Source of the DNA: Topomyia yanbarensis
Taxonomy: Eukaryota > Arthropoda > Insecta > Diptera > Culicidae
DNA: 64,000 nt
Reading direction: 5' to 3'
Assembly (NCBI RefSeq): GCF_030247195.1
Contig: NC_080671.1
Span: 69,501,412-69,565,411 of the forward strand
How positions within the stretch are numbered: position 1 is the first letter of the stretch; each line of letters begins with the position of its first letter. Positions 34,570 to 48,218 of this stretch are shown piece after piece. The position numbers were made by a program, and so were the translations under genes. The notes below the pieces were generated by a model that worked only from the letters and a program-made list of their open reading frames with translations, made no database searches and was not told the DNA's origin.

Positions 34570-37500
34570 TTTATATTCAAAACATTTATTAATTTTGATA
34601 ATATAATTTATAGTTTGAAACATTAAGGATACATTATACTGGCTGTATTTTTGTTTTACAATAAACAAAAGCTATAAACTAAGAGCAAAGGATCATTTGT
34701 CGTCAAAAGTATTTTGTGTGCTGGTTTGTCGGTGTTCACTTCCGTTAAAGTTCACAAACGTTTTCTTACTTTCACGTGTATATGTGTGTGTGTTTGTGGA
34801 TTTTTATGCGGGTTGAGAGGGTGAACATATAATCAAAATAGAAATTATGGGGTATGGAGCGAATTTCTATGCGATTTTTCGATTAGTTTCATTTCTTTTG
34901 TTTTGTTAATTTATTATTATCTCTCTGCACAATCGTTTTAGTTTGTGTGTAAAAAAGAGCAAAAAAGCTGAAATTATATTTGCTTCACTTTCTGTGGTTG
35001 CTGTAAATGTAAAATGTATGGAAATCATATCATTCGCACGCTAGTTTGTGTAGGGATTGTATTTTCTTTTTCTCTTTTTGTGTGTGTGTGTGTGTGCAAT
35101 GTAATTTTGCGCAGCATGCTACTATTTATTGTTGCTTTACACGCCCTGTCACATTTACACGTATATTATCGCTTCCTTTCATCAATGTTCTCTCGTCCCA
35201 GGGGGGCTTTGTTTTCGGATGCAGAAAGTAATGGTCCCTAGATCGAGCTGTGTCCATGTGTATTTGTGTGGACTAGTGAAATCGGCTCAATTTGGGTTGA
35301 GGTTTTAAACACCTTCACAGCATTCCCGCCTTGCTAAAGTTAATTTGTACGGTGTGAAGGGTTGCGCGATTTCTGTGATTTTTCATACTCTGAACGTTTT
35401 TTTTTTTTCATTTACAAAAAATGGCATTTATTTGCATTTATAAACACCGATTTACACTAGTACACTTCTAACTGGTACCGTTTAGTTTTGCCTTCATTCT
35501 TATCATAAGTACGGACGTTGGTGCGATTTTATCTGTGTGTCCCTTTGTCTAATAGGAAATAGGAATCGACTATTTTCTGCATCTTCTTAACGCACTCGTT
35601 TTCACTATTGTTTTGTTTATGGAGGACATTGTGGTTCATATTGTTGATTTGTTATCTCCTTAATAAATTATATGAACTTTCTCAGCGCTAAACCTAAAGT
35701 AATGCGTGTTATCAGAGTTATACTAAAATATAAAAATAAAACAAAATATTAAAAATAAGGAAAATCTATATAGGTTTTTCTTCTTACAAATGTAATAAAT
35801 AAATGTTATCATTAATTGCATCATAATCTGCTGAACGCAATAATAATTTTAGTTTCGAATTTTCCGTTAGTTTTGCCCTTACAGTAAACCTTCTGCGTAA
35901 TTTTATATGTTCGACCTAAACTTGCTCGCTTACGATATATCGCTACTTTTAGTTTATTTCCATATTAACACTTGATTTTGTTTTATTTTCCTTCGAACTC
36001 CTAATGCCGAATTTGCCTGTTCTTTATCCTAAAATACGCTTGCCTTTTTTATTTTGCCACGAAACTGCATCTAATCTTGTATCACCGAGAAAATCTGGTT
36101 AGAGCCTGCAAATTTTCAATTTTCTGGTTCCGCTGAACTGTGCCGTCCTGGCTCCGATACGCGAGAACGCACGCAGGCGCTCTCGCGCACTTTTCCTGAT
36201 CCTCAATTTAATGTAAATTAAAAAAATAACCTTCAATAGAAAATTCGTATAAAATGCAGCTTAGCTGCACGTGATTTGTTTTCAGTAGTCATAAAGATTT
36301 TCCACTTATTCACGATTTGTTTCACATTTTTTCCGTTTCACTTTTCTGAAAAAATTGTAAATAAAATTTCTTCTTTTTGTTGTATATACAGCATTCACCT
36401 TCTCTCCTGTGTTTCGCTCTCATGTTTTTTTGTTATCACTTCGTTTATCAGATTTTTGCTTAATTCTTATTCTGGTTTATTTTTTCCGCTTTTCGTCGCG
36501 CTCCTAAAAATCAAAAACGTAATTTTTTAAAACCTGCGTGTATCTGCGCGCTGCTGTTGCTTCCTGGAGCTTACCCAGCCGTTGCGTAAAATTTTGACCC
36601 TCAACGTAAAGGAGTGAATATAATTTTAATTTCAAATTTCGTCCCAAAACATGTGTACAATTTTGCGTTCCATCCATGTGTGTTTAAATTTCCTGGCTGT
36701 TTTTTTTATTTTGCATGCTATATCTCAGACACATACCTAAACGTTCTTTTTTGTCACGGCTAAATTTCTAATACTAAATGTGTGTTCTCCATTGTTGTCA
36801 TCTCCACTACTGCAGTTATGTTATTTGCGCTCCGTCAACGCTTGGTTTTGTGTGTGTGTGTGATTCTAACCTTTCTCTTCATCTTTTTTCGCCTTATATA
36901 CATTTACTATAACATCTTATACAACAAAATAGTTTTCACTTTTTCTTTCCCTAAATTAAGAAAAAAAACTGCTGTGTCTATTTCTCTGCGTGTTTAATGA
37001 TTTTGTCTGTGACCTCTTTAGCTTTAATAATTAATAAAGTGCTCTTTTCTGCTTTCGTCATTTTGATTACACAGAATAATAAACAAAGAATCAAGGGAAA
37101 CAATTCACATAAAAAGTAATAGTGTTATACTTTGTTGCTTTCCACGTTTTTTTTGGTTGTCTTGTTTTTCTTGAATTTTGGACAACTACCACTAAATAGT
37201 ATATTTATGGATAATAAATGTTCCTGAATCTTCTGTTTTCATTATGCTCCTATTTGCTTTGATGAATTTTGATCCTTAAGAGATAGTAATGCTAGATGGG
37301 CGTAGATGATGTTGTGGTGAATAGTTGTAACTCTTTCCTATTATGCCGCGTGGTGTATTTTTTGCATGTAGTTGTGGTTGTGGGGGTATGATTTCGTTTC
37401 TGTTTTCGCACTGCTCATCAAGTTGTGTTCAATTCAAAAACCTCTTAAATGTATTTGTATTCTCAAGGTGCCTCAATGTAAAAAACCAGAATTGTTCTGC

Positions 37501-37770
37501 CGTTTGAGTGAAAACCAAAGATTGTCGGTTAGTGGAACTCAAAAAATGTGCTGTTTTGTGGTGAAAACGAACTTCAATGCGGTTTGCTGCTGTTGTGGTT
37601 GTGATAGCTGGCTATGCTGCTGTATATATCTGATTTATGTTGCTGATTCGCTAAAACTTGGTATTGGTTTTTCTGTTTACTTGTATTGGAAATCAAAAGC
37701 GTTAAAAATTCTTCTTCCAAAGTTGGTTTACTTCATTGTTTAGCTCGAATATGAATAGTGTCCTTTTTTC
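34570..37770 (-). other. T-rich simple DNA, possible distal 3' UTR of crol
   Basis: Long T-rich, TG-repeat DNA with a (TG)n tract near 35082. It is A-rich on the minus strand and free of recognisable transposons, unlike its neighbours. It resembles 45700-48218 in texture. A minus-strand AATAAA sits at about 34578-34583, near where the T-rich character ends. I infer it may belong to a very long 3' UTR; RNA data would be decisive. ORFs inside, such as 37372-37743, look spurious. Confidence 0.35.
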
Positions 37771-40700
37771 GTGCTAGGGATGTAAGTTATTCCGCCGAAA
37801 GGGTTCCCTTCGTTCGGGTTTCCTGTAACTAGGCTGTAAATTATTATCCTTTTTAGTTTGTCGTAAAGGAGCTGCTAAAATGACTAGAAAGTAGTGATAA
37901 GTCTTTCAGAAGTTCCTGGCATATTACAGCGCATTTCAACGATGTGGTAGGCACGGTAGACGGGTGCGTTTTGTGTGAACGTTGGCATGATGTTTATAAT
38001 TGGTTTTACTAAAATTATCCAGATGCACAGTTTAAAAGTTTAGAATTGCCGAGATTTTTTTTGTATTGGGTGCACATATTTTATTCATTTTTTATTTTAC
38101 AATCTTTTCGATGAAGTAAAACGAATTAAAAAAAATCTCATGAAAGTCATTATGTTCCATGAGTTTATTCAAACATTATAGTGATTATGTAAAAAAATCG
38201 TGGTCGACAAATTATTAGTATTTGTTACTCAATTTCCAAATATAATTACAAAATAATTCAAAACAATTCTCAGGAAGAAATTTTTTGCGAAGCTTGATTT
38301 CAGAGACTAGAACATTGGTGTGAAATACCCACGTCCGCGTGAATTCACCACAACCGACATGTCACTTCAAAGCCTCTCTCATTAATTCACTTGCAAGCTG
38401 CCCGAAGTTTCAGAGTCGAATGCCTTCAGTTCATTAGATATATCAGGTAAACTCGCTCTTATTTACTCCGTTTTGCAACTAGAAGAAAAAAAGGAGAAGT
38501 AATGAATACAGAAACAGAAATTCCAATTTCTCTTGGTACTGGAACAAACATATAATTTAATTCACCTGCCAAAATATTCATTTGTTATATTCCAACAGAT
38601 TGGAGGCAGAAAAAGGCAGCATTTACATTACCAAGCGTAAAAAACTGTGCCATCCATGTTCACTGAATTTTTCCTCGATAATCCATCTTAAAGTGGCATG
38701 GTTGCAAAATTTACTTTGCAAAGTTGCATGTTGAAGTTGACCCGAAAATAATTGAATGGCTGCGGTGCACCGACCAAATCAGTGATGAAGCAAACAAACA
38801 AAAGACCTTCATCTCAGTAGGACATGAATTGAAATTCGTACCTCTGTCAAGTTCACTCGAAGATGTAAACTATTCGGATATCTGGACTATAGAATCGTAA
38901 AGACGAATGGAACAATAAATTAACTAACAAAACAATTCATATTGAGCATTAAAATTCTAAAACGGTGTGATTTAGAAGATCAGCATAAAGTCATTTGGAA
39001 TAATAGCTGAATGGTCATTTGGCATTATCCCTGATTCAATTTTTTCAGTAACTAGGAACTGATTGTTAAAAAAATGTAGCTAAAAATGCCACAGCGCATT
39101 TTATTTGATTTGTAATTTATATTTAACAATCCGTATTATTATTCAACAGGAAGCCAAACTATGTCGCCATTCACCTCTGATACAGAACTACCATCCCTTA
39201 CCTCACCCGCGGTGCCAACCAGGGTACGAGTCACCTTATGCCGTTTTAGCTTGGACCCGAAGCTAGGTCGGGTTCTTACCCCAATCACTCAGTTCATATA
39301 TACAGCGAAGGGCAATAGCTGCATTAGTGATGATCTGTAGGTCGTATTCTGACAGGGAAGTGGAACAAAGGACACGCTCTTGGATCTTTATATCCGTCAT
39401 ACAAAAGTTAAACTTTTGGTACAGTTGATGTTCATTTTGGGCAGCTCAAAATTATTTCATATTCTCTTCACAAATATAATCAAGTTTTCTGTTGCAGCTT
39501 CAGTTCGGTACTACCTTCGATTATGTCATTCTTTTACTCTACTCTACTCGACTACGTCATTCTTTTCTCTACTTCTGTAAAAAATCCTTGAAAAAATATC
39601 GATTGGGTATGTTTCAATGCATTTTCTCGCTATTGAACGCGAAGTTCAAGCTGAAGTGTAAATAAGAAGCAACACTCCTGATGGCCGGCTGTCCGGAATT
39701 TACGTTGCTAGTTTAAAATTCTCTTTTACAGTGTTCAGTTACCTTGAAAATGGCACATTATCTTGACTAATTTCATTATTCATCCTCACAAAAATTAAAA
39801 ATCCAGTCATGATTTCAGCGCCCTTTAAGACTGGCGTCATTGGAGGGGGCAAACGCGGACAATCACACGCTGCGGCTCTGGGCATACTATCCACATGTAT
39901 CAAGTTGGTAGTTGAATTAATTTTACAGGACAGTCTCAATTTTTTTTCCTGATAACGAAATAAAAAAATGGTTGCGATTCACAAAATAACATTATTTAGT
40001 TATTGTTGTATGGTAGGAAATTATATTCACGCATTATTATAAGGTACATTGTTCATGAGCCCGTTTTCCTCCTATCACCAAAACCCATCCGAGATTTGAT
40101 TCATGGTTTGCCGTTCCGTCATATGAGGCATTTATGTTTTTGTTCTAGCGTGGATTCGACGTCCGACAAAATCATCGACTCAGTCCAAACATCAAACGAA
40201 TATGATTAACGAAACACGTTCGTCTGACAGATTCTTCTGTTCGCGGAAGGATGAAGACACCTGTAAATTGTCAGACAAACGTCTCATGGAAAGGCTACAC
40301 AGATTGATTTGTGAATCAATTGCACTTTAGACGTTACAATCGACAGACAGAATCGTTTGTTTTGTAAAATTATTTTGGATATAAAAACAATCTGAATTCC
40401 AATCAAATTCCCGGCGCTTTATGTGGAGGTCGCAACATAAGGTTTGCTGCAAGGCTTTTGAAAATTTAAGATTCCATATGGAACCGTTGTATTCAGTCCT
40501 TTTATCCGGAGCTATAGGTCCGATTCGATGGAAATCCTTCAGTGTAAAGTGTAATATACATGTTGGATTCCGTCGGAAAACTGTTGGAGTGATCCTGCGC
40601 AGGCTTACCAAGTACACGGAAAGTGAGAACGATCTTTCCAACAGTGGATGTCATCCCAATGATGTTGGCGAATGTATAAACATCAATTCTCCGGTACGGT

Positions 40701-41276
40701 AGTCCGGCGTGATTTCCAACAATAAAAACGAGAAGAAACAAGTCGTGTTTGAACGGCATGTTCAGGCAGACTTCCCAAATGAACATCGAACACCATGTTC
40801 GCTCTAGTTCTGTGCTCATCTTAAACCCACATTTCGTGTGCAAACTCGAACGCGCTAATGCGTACCAAAACACGTACACATGTTCGTCTGCACAACCGAA
40901 CCCCATGTACGTACGCGGTGTTCGTACACACAGCTTCTTGACACTAGTTTTCTCTTTCTATCACTCATCATCACTAGTGTTGACTCATTCTGTTTGTGTG
41001 TGCCTTTCTTGTGTACGCACACGGTGTACGTACACGGTGTTTAAACCTAAGTTTGCCCATCGTTCGCTTGGGTTCGGTGTTCGAGGCGAACCTGTACACA
41101 AAGGCAAAGCAAGTTTGAGGTTGAACGCCTGCACGAAATTTTGCACACAGGTGCAAACTTATCGATGTTCATGGGAAGACTGTGTTCAGGTTATTGTGCG
41201 TGAGGATGACTAGCGCCTAACAGATCATATCATTAAAAATGGCCTGTCTCATTACCAAATTGATATCCATTGTATT
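37771..41276. other. repeat-like DNA, no gene recognised
   Basis: AT-rich stretches alternate with moderate-GC segments. 39140-39400 contains a CCCTTACCTCACCCGCGGTG segment of repeat character. 40740-41215 is dense in GTACACACGG/CCGTGTAC-like words (TACGTACGCGGTG, GTACGCACACGGTG). No gene is supported. Confidence 0.35.
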
Positions 41277-41600
41277 GACGAGGAATGCTTCCGCACGAAG
41301 TAAACCATCTATAAAACGCTCCTTAAACCGGTTGCTCTCTACGGCTACGAAACTTGGACTAGGCTCTAGGGGCAGATCACTCTAAGAATGTACAATAAAT
41401 TTGCATCAAATAGAAAAAAATGCATCTAATTTCCATTTTTGATTTTTAAAAATGCATCACTTGTGATCTACCCCTAGACTAGGCTGGCGGTGGACTAAGT
41501 CGTTTTTAGTGTTGTCGAATGGAAGGTTACGATCTACGATGGGCTACAGATGGAATACAGAATAAGCAGACGGCGAATGGACCAAGAATTTTGATCATGA
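41277..41600 (+). pseudogene. short RTE-like LINE fragment
   Basis: Before the MITE the frame reads YKTLLKPVALYGYETWT, matching YKTLIRPVVLYGHETWT of the RTE copy at 29.7-31.5 kb; after it, weak continuation to about 41600. Only the C-terminal block is left, on the opposite strand. Confidence 0.7.
41366..41477. mobile_element. 112-bp hAT-like MITE with 8-bp target duplication
   Basis: CTAGGGGCAGATCAC and its inverse GTGATCTACCCCTAG bound the element. ACTAGGCT is duplicated at 41358-41365 and 41478-41485. The interior is AT-rich with TTTTTAAAAATGCATCAC. It is a deletion form of the family seen at 24050 and 58241, inserted in an RTE fragment. Confidence 0.9.
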
Positions 41601-42770
41601 ATTGACCAAAGGGCCGAAGTCACAATGATATCGAACAGAGAAAGATAGCTTTAAAAATTTGCTTCAGAAAATTAAATCGTATTTTAACAGTGTTTGCATA
41701 CTGCGCTTTCAAATATATTGAAACACTTTGAAACAATACTAGTTTTCGGAAGCATAACTAAAATGTTTTATATAATAACGTTTTCGTTGATAAAATTGAA
41801 AAAAAAATTATTTCGCCGAGTGTTATGAAATGTTGATTAGGTCATTTTCGAGTCGCCCTCTTGTTTTGACGACTCTCAATTTCGCCCTGCACTGTCGCCA
41901 GAAAACAAAAATCAAATGTGGCTTTTGCCGTTTTTGTTTAGGGCGATTCTGTTTACCGACCTTGTAAACAACGATGCTGTCAATTTCGCCCGTATACACT
42001 ACCTTAGAAATGCAGAGGCGTAACTGCCTGGCGGTTCGTTTACAGTTGAAAGTCGGATCCGCCGTTTTGTTTTTTATTGATTTTCATGAAGTGTGAAATA
42101 TTTATAAATGAGTTTTTTATATTTTTATGAAGTATTTTTACTCCTCTTTAAGATATTGATCAAATTTCCGTTTGTGTACATTTGTTATTTAGGCCCATTT
42201 GTCGGTTCACGATCGAATTGCTACAGTTACTTATAGAACCACCCCTCGCCCGCACAGCAAAAATTGGACTGTAGTGGTGAGTCAGAATGGCGATCAAAAT
42301 GATTCTCGAAAATACATACTGTCGTGGTACAGTGTCCGATATTTTTAGGCTAGGCGTAAATCTGAAATTTGAAATTCGACCCGAGTCACCAAAATGTGGC
42401 ATAACTTTAAACGACTGTAGCGCTGTTAATTGTTGATGGATTTGCGTCATTAAATCACCACTCGATTCAGAAACTCCAGCTTAAAAACTGATTGTTACTT
42501 TGTTTTGATATTTCAACTGAACCAAATCTCTGTTTTGGTAGACACATTGTGAAAATGTGAGAAAACAAAGTTTTCGCTTACACTTTGTTAATTGTTGATG
42601 GATTTTTATAATTCAAACATTAATCGATTCAGACAATTATGAGTAAAATGTTATCAATTTATTTGTGTTTTAATAGTACAGTATCGAAAAAACCGCAAAT
42701 CTGCAAAAGTAGGCAAAACAAATACATTTTTCACAAACTTGCACAAGGCTTTTCCTATTACAGACACTTA
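41601..42770. other. unassigned DNA
   Basis: AT-rich with a slightly GC-richer stretch at 41860-42060. No gene, repeat unit or element terminus recognised. Confidence 0.3.
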
Positions 42771-42772
42771 TA

Positions 42773-43024
42773 AGTGGTCGGTGTTAAATCAGACCGGACC
42801 AAGTCGCAAAACATCAAAAAATGAGATGATATCACTGGACAAAAAATTTCGTCAGCTACATTTGCCTTTTGTCAGATTTGAAATATGTAACAATAAACAA
42901 GAATCATGGCACAAATTAATTGCCAATCATAATGTAAAGGATGCTGCGATTCAAACTTTAAACTCATTTTTCTCGAAATCAATATTTTGTCACTTAGTCC
43001 GGTCTGACGTAACACCGACCAAGT
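42773..43024. mobile_element. MITE with GGTCGGTGTTA inverted ends
   Basis: The left end AGTGGTCGGTGTTAAATCAG, then ACCGGACCAAGT, pairs with the right end ACTTAGTCCGGTCTGACGTA, then ACACCGACCAAGT. The 252-bp interior is AT-rich. A 116-codon plus-strand ORF (42739-43089) spans it and is therefore not a gene. Confidence 0.7.
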
Positions 43025-43777
43025 GTCATACAAATTTCATCGCTAGATATAAAAGAAATGTTGCTGTTCGAATTCTTTCATTGCGATAGCAGAATAAGTA
43101 AGATTATTGCTACTGCTGTTGATAGGATTGTTGTTCCATCTCACATTTGACATGAGCCACGGAAGGGGAACGTTCGTAGGGTTTTGCTGTATGTAGATTC
43201 AAGTGATTGTGGCGTAATAGAATCCAGATGACGCATTGCTTGTGTATACTGTGCGTATGAGCCGTGTCGACCAGGTTCGATTCGTTTCATAGAATTATCC
43301 ACCCGAATCACAAAACCTAGTTATCAGCAAACATTCGTCAGTGTGTACTGCAAGGATTTTGAAGTTCGTAGGCTTAAACATACAAATTTCACGCTACCAT
43401 GGTCGACTATGATGAGCGGTCTGTTCATCCGTTTGAGCACACCATATTAAAATACATAGTTGCATTTCAACATACAAATATCTGTCAAACCAGATGGTAA
43501 GTATTGACGGAATGCTCCTTCCGATAATGCAATACAATTTAATGATAGGATAATATATGGTGAACTCTTGTTTGAAAATTGGGCGCTTCCACAAGAAAAA
43601 ATTGGATCTAAACCGGACATTTCGCAAACAGAAAACGTGTCAGTGTAATCATGAAGTAAGATAATTTGCGCTGAAACGCAGTACGCTATGGGACCGGTGT
43701 GGTTATATCCATGATTTGAATGAAAAATGACCATATAACAGTACTAACAACATTAACAATAAATACACTGCCTACAA

Positions 43778-44029
43778 GGGACCATTTATAAATTACGTAA
43801 CACGTTGGGGGGAGGGGTACGACAAGCTGTGACATGTTGTGACATATGGGGGAGGGGGAGTAAGCTAGATCGCTACGTAACACGTTTTCACTGAACATTA
43901 TTTTTTTCGAAGAGTTTGTTACGTAATAGGGGAGGGGAAGATAAATAAATTTGTGACAATTTGTTACATAGAGGGAGAAGGGAGTCAACTTTGGGCAATT
44001 TTAGCGTTACGTAATTTATAAATGATCCC
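43778..44029. mobile_element. Harbinger-like MITE, copy 1
   Basis: The ends GGGACCATTTATAAATTACG and its inverse CGTAATTTATAAATGATCCC; the interior has several TTACGTAA dyads and G-rich GGGGGAGGGG runs. It is homologous to 60998-61250. The target duplication is blurred. Confidence 0.8.
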
Positions 44030-44445
44030 TAATCACATATTTGTCTATCTATCTACATGGGACTTCCAATTATAAGTAGTGCATACAAATTATGTTATTC
44101 TAACATCGAGTTCATCATAGGAATAGATCAAATGACACCGTAATACTTGTTTGGAACCATTTTGTATGGATAAGATATGCACGAACAGCGGGCAAGCCGA
44201 CAAACTGAGTTTATTGGGATATGAAATACGCTAAACGGCAACAGTCCAATATCCTTCGAATTATAATAGAAGGGAAAGATTAATAAAAAAGATAGATATT
44301 TTTCGTGGATAAAAATTTTATCCACGAAAAATATCTACCCGTAAACTTACCACATTGCAAAAAGCGTATGTGTAATCTATTTCCAACCATCAGAGGCATC
44401 GGACTCATCAACAAAACGTGATAATTCGGCCTAACACGGTCGTCA

Positions 44446-45240
44446 TTGACTTCAGGTTTTTTTCGCATAGGACCGAGTATTCGTTATGTGAAACATTTGC
44501 TGAAGGTGAAAATTCAGCATCGGTTTTCGGAAGTCACTTTCATCCAGGTGGAGTACGTCAAACACGCGGTGCTGATAACCTTCAAAAAATTCGTTCAGAC
44601 GAAAAGATGCATTTCGAAGAACAACTCAAAACACGTGCTTGTTTGTAACAAGGTTAAAATCAAGATTCCTTTATATGTGGATAATGGAAATATTGAAATC
44701 AAATTACATGATTCATGTCGTATTGCGAAGAAGTGGACAACCAGAAATCGTTGAGGAAAGGTAGAAATGTCAACACCCAGGCTCCAATATTTCTACCTGA
44801 ACCACAAACGGTTGCAAAGTTTGTGGCAGCTGTTCAGGCAATAATGACAACTGCAAAAGCTACGGCAAGCACTTCAAACACAGCAACAACTACCACCAGT
44901 AAAGAAGCAACCACCAAAGATGGAGAGTTCACACTCGTGACCCGCGTGCGCAGGAAGCCAGGAAGAACATCTAATCGCCAGTATCAAGGCAGTAGTCAAG
45001 AAAATGATACGGTCGTAAACGACAAAGAGAGAGACATGGATGGCGAAGTTGGCGAGAAAACGAACATTTTCCCGCCGCGAAAAAAGATCTCCGCTCGCAG
45101 TGGCAGGTTGCGCACACGGGATTTTACACGGCTCTAAATAAAAATATTTGTCATTTTTAATTTTTACGTCTTGTAAATATGTAAAAGACCCACGGCTGCT
45201 TTAAGCTAACGCATTGCGCCGTGTCAAAAAATCAAATAAT
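44446..45240 (+). pseudogene. gag-like ORF1 retroposon, diverged full-length copy
   Basis: Two plus-strand frames cover a degenerate ORF1. 44455-44700 reads LLKVKIQHRFSEVTFIQVEY, then YVDNGNIEIKLHD, aligning with the RNA-binding part of the copy at 54.5-55.6 kb. 44715-45137 reads TTTTSKEATTKDGEFTLVTR, then PPRKKISARSGRLR, matching the acidic/basic tail. The middle, where zinc knuckles are expected, is deleted or shifted. CACGGC...GCCGTG at 45191-45225 is the shared 3' hairpin. Confidence 0.65.
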
Positions 45241-48218
45241 GTAGCATTTTGAGCTGCAGTTCCACTAAAATGTGTCTTCTCCAACAATTCTCCACCAACG
45301 AACTGTCCATTTGATGCCAATAAGCTATCGCACAGCATTCACACAATGTACGCGCAACCGACTGCACTGCCCTGGCCATAATGACACCTGCGAGTCTACT
45401 ATACCTTTGTCTCTAAGTTCCTAACCCTACTATTGACTAACTCGGAAATAGAGTGCGTTGAAACGCGCTAAATATGTCCAGACTATGGGTCAGCTCGAAA
45501 CATTGGTCGCCAAAAAGATGTTTTCATTTCTTCTTTGTGCTTCGTATATAGTTCTTGTGACGCAAAAAATAATATATCTAGAAAACAAATCCTGCATCGG
45601 GTGCACAAAAACATTGCATGAGTATTTGTATTTGATTGTAGGTAGTTCAACAGAATAGAAACTAAAATGAAATCAATTAAAGCGGTAGAATGAATATTCA
45701 GCTGTTCATTTGTGTGCTGTTTCGTAGCAGATCGGCAAACGGCGGACCTCACTTTTTCGCTTCTGGTAGCAGCAACAAAAACCGCGAGATCCCCCCGTGT
45801 GTAGATCCTCTCTTTCCTGTTTTAGTCTGCTATTGTCTTGTTCAGAAGAGAAATCCAACTGTTTGGTTGTGTGAGGGTTGCTATCTCCATTACGGTGGTT
45901 CTGTACGGTTTTAATTTGTTAGTCATTTGTTACTTTATTGTAGTATTGTTGGTTGTATACAATACGAAAAACTATGTTAAAACAGAAAAGCTTCAGTTAA
46001 ACAAACTCAACTCGAAAATCAAACTGTCTACAACGGTTGCTGCTTTGAAACACTCCGATTTTAGCTGTGGGGAGTTCAAACTGTGTTTTGCTGCTACTTG
46101 AGTTGTCCCTATCAAAGTTCGTTACGACCAATATTATACTGCCTGCTTAGTAAAGGTTTGTGGACATGTTCATTTACATTTATAGGTTCTCTGTCTTTCT
46201 CAGTAATCTGTTATCGTTATCAGAAGAAGAATCTTTTCCTGACTATTTATTCTGTATGAATTAAAATTAGTATAGTTTGTAGCTGGTTAGGTTGGCACCG
46301 GTCGAGCTAGCGTGGTCTGAGAGTTGCATATTTTTGTATTTTGTCCGAGGACAATCCTTCCGACCCACCCGACCGGAACGGTTCCATTTTCAGAGTTATA
46401 TTCTATTGCGTAATATGAGTGTGTTTGTGGATAAAACTGGTTACTATTGTTTATAGATGCTATGGAACTATTGTTAAGTTATGGTTAAATAAAACAAGGG
46501 TGGCGAATTTTTGGGACACGTTCCTTTTTGTTCGGATTCGTCAAAGTGCCGCAAAAATCCACCGGCCCTCGGCATGCTATTTTTCTTGTTTGTTGATAGA
46601 AATGAAAACTTTCTATTGTAGAAAAACAGAAAAATCTCTCAATCGCGCGCTCTCTTTCTCTCTCATAATAAATCAGTGTAGTACCTCTCACTTTATTACA
46701 ATACAAAAAACACACAAGACATAGAAAAATAATTGTTTTGCTGTTTTCTTGTTTTGGTTTGCGTCCGGTTTTATTATTACATCTGTGGTTGTTGTGGTTG
46801 ATTGGAATCTATTGTGTATGTTGCACTGCTACGAGTGCTCGGTTCTGCGTGGAATTTGCGGTTTGATTATTGATAGTATGGTTTCTCTGTGTGGAATAAT
46901 CCCGATTCAGTGTACCTTTTGTGGTGGAAATGTTTGAATGTTAGTTGTCCCTATTGAATAGATTTGCGTGAGCGAGTGAAAGTTCTGTAAGTAGGCGTGG
47001 CTATTACAACAGTTGTGACAAGTTATTTCCCATGTCTAGGTTTTGTTTATGGCGGCAGCATTTATGGCGACTGTTTAACTAGTTACCGAGCGTAGAAGAT
47101 GAAGTATGAGATGTTGGATGGAAAACATGCACGTTTTTTTATCGCAGTAAAATTTCTCGCGTTTATGGTGCTCTTAGTTTCCAAACGATTATTTGTTATC
47201 TTTGTTTCTACTATTAATAGTTACTGTGTAATGTTGTACTATTCATTTAGCGATGCCATTGCTCGCAATCGCTATTGTGTTTTTGTTTGTTTTCCTCTTC
47301 TCTCCGTTCAGGTTCGAATAGAGCTTGTTTCCTATCTCTTTATGACCTTGTTCCGAAAATGTTTCATTTTGTGACCAGCAACTTTCGGTTTTGTTTACGT
47401 TTCTCTCGATCCGTTCTGATTAACTTCCATTTATCAACTGCGGGGTAAAATCAATTACTATTTGTTTATTTCACCTATTTCAACAATTTGCTTATTTGCT
47501 TAAGTATTGATTTCTATGATCATCTTGTAATAGCTTTACCTAAGGGTTTTCTGGTTTCTCTTATTCACTGTGTTTGCTTTATAACGGTGTGTCTGTTGTG
47601 TTTCTATCACGTCTGGGCTGCGCTGTTTCCACGTATCGAACAAAAAAGAACGTTTTAAACAGTCGGATTGGTTGTTTTGCTTGCAATTTCTCTTTCACTA
47701 CAATATATTTTAATATTCCCAATTTAGATTAATTTCTTGTTTCTTTTCTCTAAATTACCATTAGTTTGTGTTTGTTTTCAACTTGCTGTTTTTTATTGTT
47801 TTTATATTTTCAATTATTACTTTTAGTTAGTTTTTCATCGATATTTGATATCGATCAATGTTTTATTTTTCTTATTATTGTTTCCTTCCACTTGTATGTG
47901 TGTATATAATTGTATAAATACATACATGCTTCTTTTAGTACTTGTTTTGTTGTTGTCGCATACATGTTTCCACTATGTATATTACTGGTTACGAGTAAGA
48001 TTCGTCCTATATTGTTTTAAAAACTACTAATTGCAAATCTGTACTGTTTATCCACTGTTGCTGCGGTATCCCAAACAAGGCGTGGCACACCTTCTTTGCG
48101 TGTCTGTGTGAGTGTGTTTATGTGTGTTGTGGCTACAAACGTGTCAACGTGTTGCTTCCTGAAGATCCGCTAGTTAGTTGAGGGCGGAAGCGACAGCGGC
48201 GGCTACATCGAGGTTATT
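45241..48218 (-). other. T-rich DNA downstream of crol, probable 3' UTR
   Basis: From about 45700 to the crol stop codon the DNA is T-rich and low in complexity, free of the MITEs and LINEs that crowd the flanks. On the gene strand it directly follows the stop at 48219. A long 3' UTR is the simplest reading, but polyadenylation sites cannot be chosen: many minus-strand AATAAA words occur. 45241-45700 looks like ordinary repeat DNA. Confidence 0.5.

Noticed and set aside
37372..37743. 123-codon plus-strand ORF with Cys-rich hydrophobic content
   Set aside because: It lies in T-rich low-complexity DNA, where Phe/Leu/Cys/Val-rich frames arise by chance; no start context, splice sites or domain.
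40749..41213. 154-codon plus-strand ORF
   Set aside because: Lies in GTAC/ACACGG-rich repeat-like DNA, with a competing minus-strand frame of 134 codons; neither has a domain I recognise.
42739..43089. 116-codon plus-strand ORF
   Set aside because: It spans a MITE with inverted GGTCGGTGTTA ends and has no recognisable domain.
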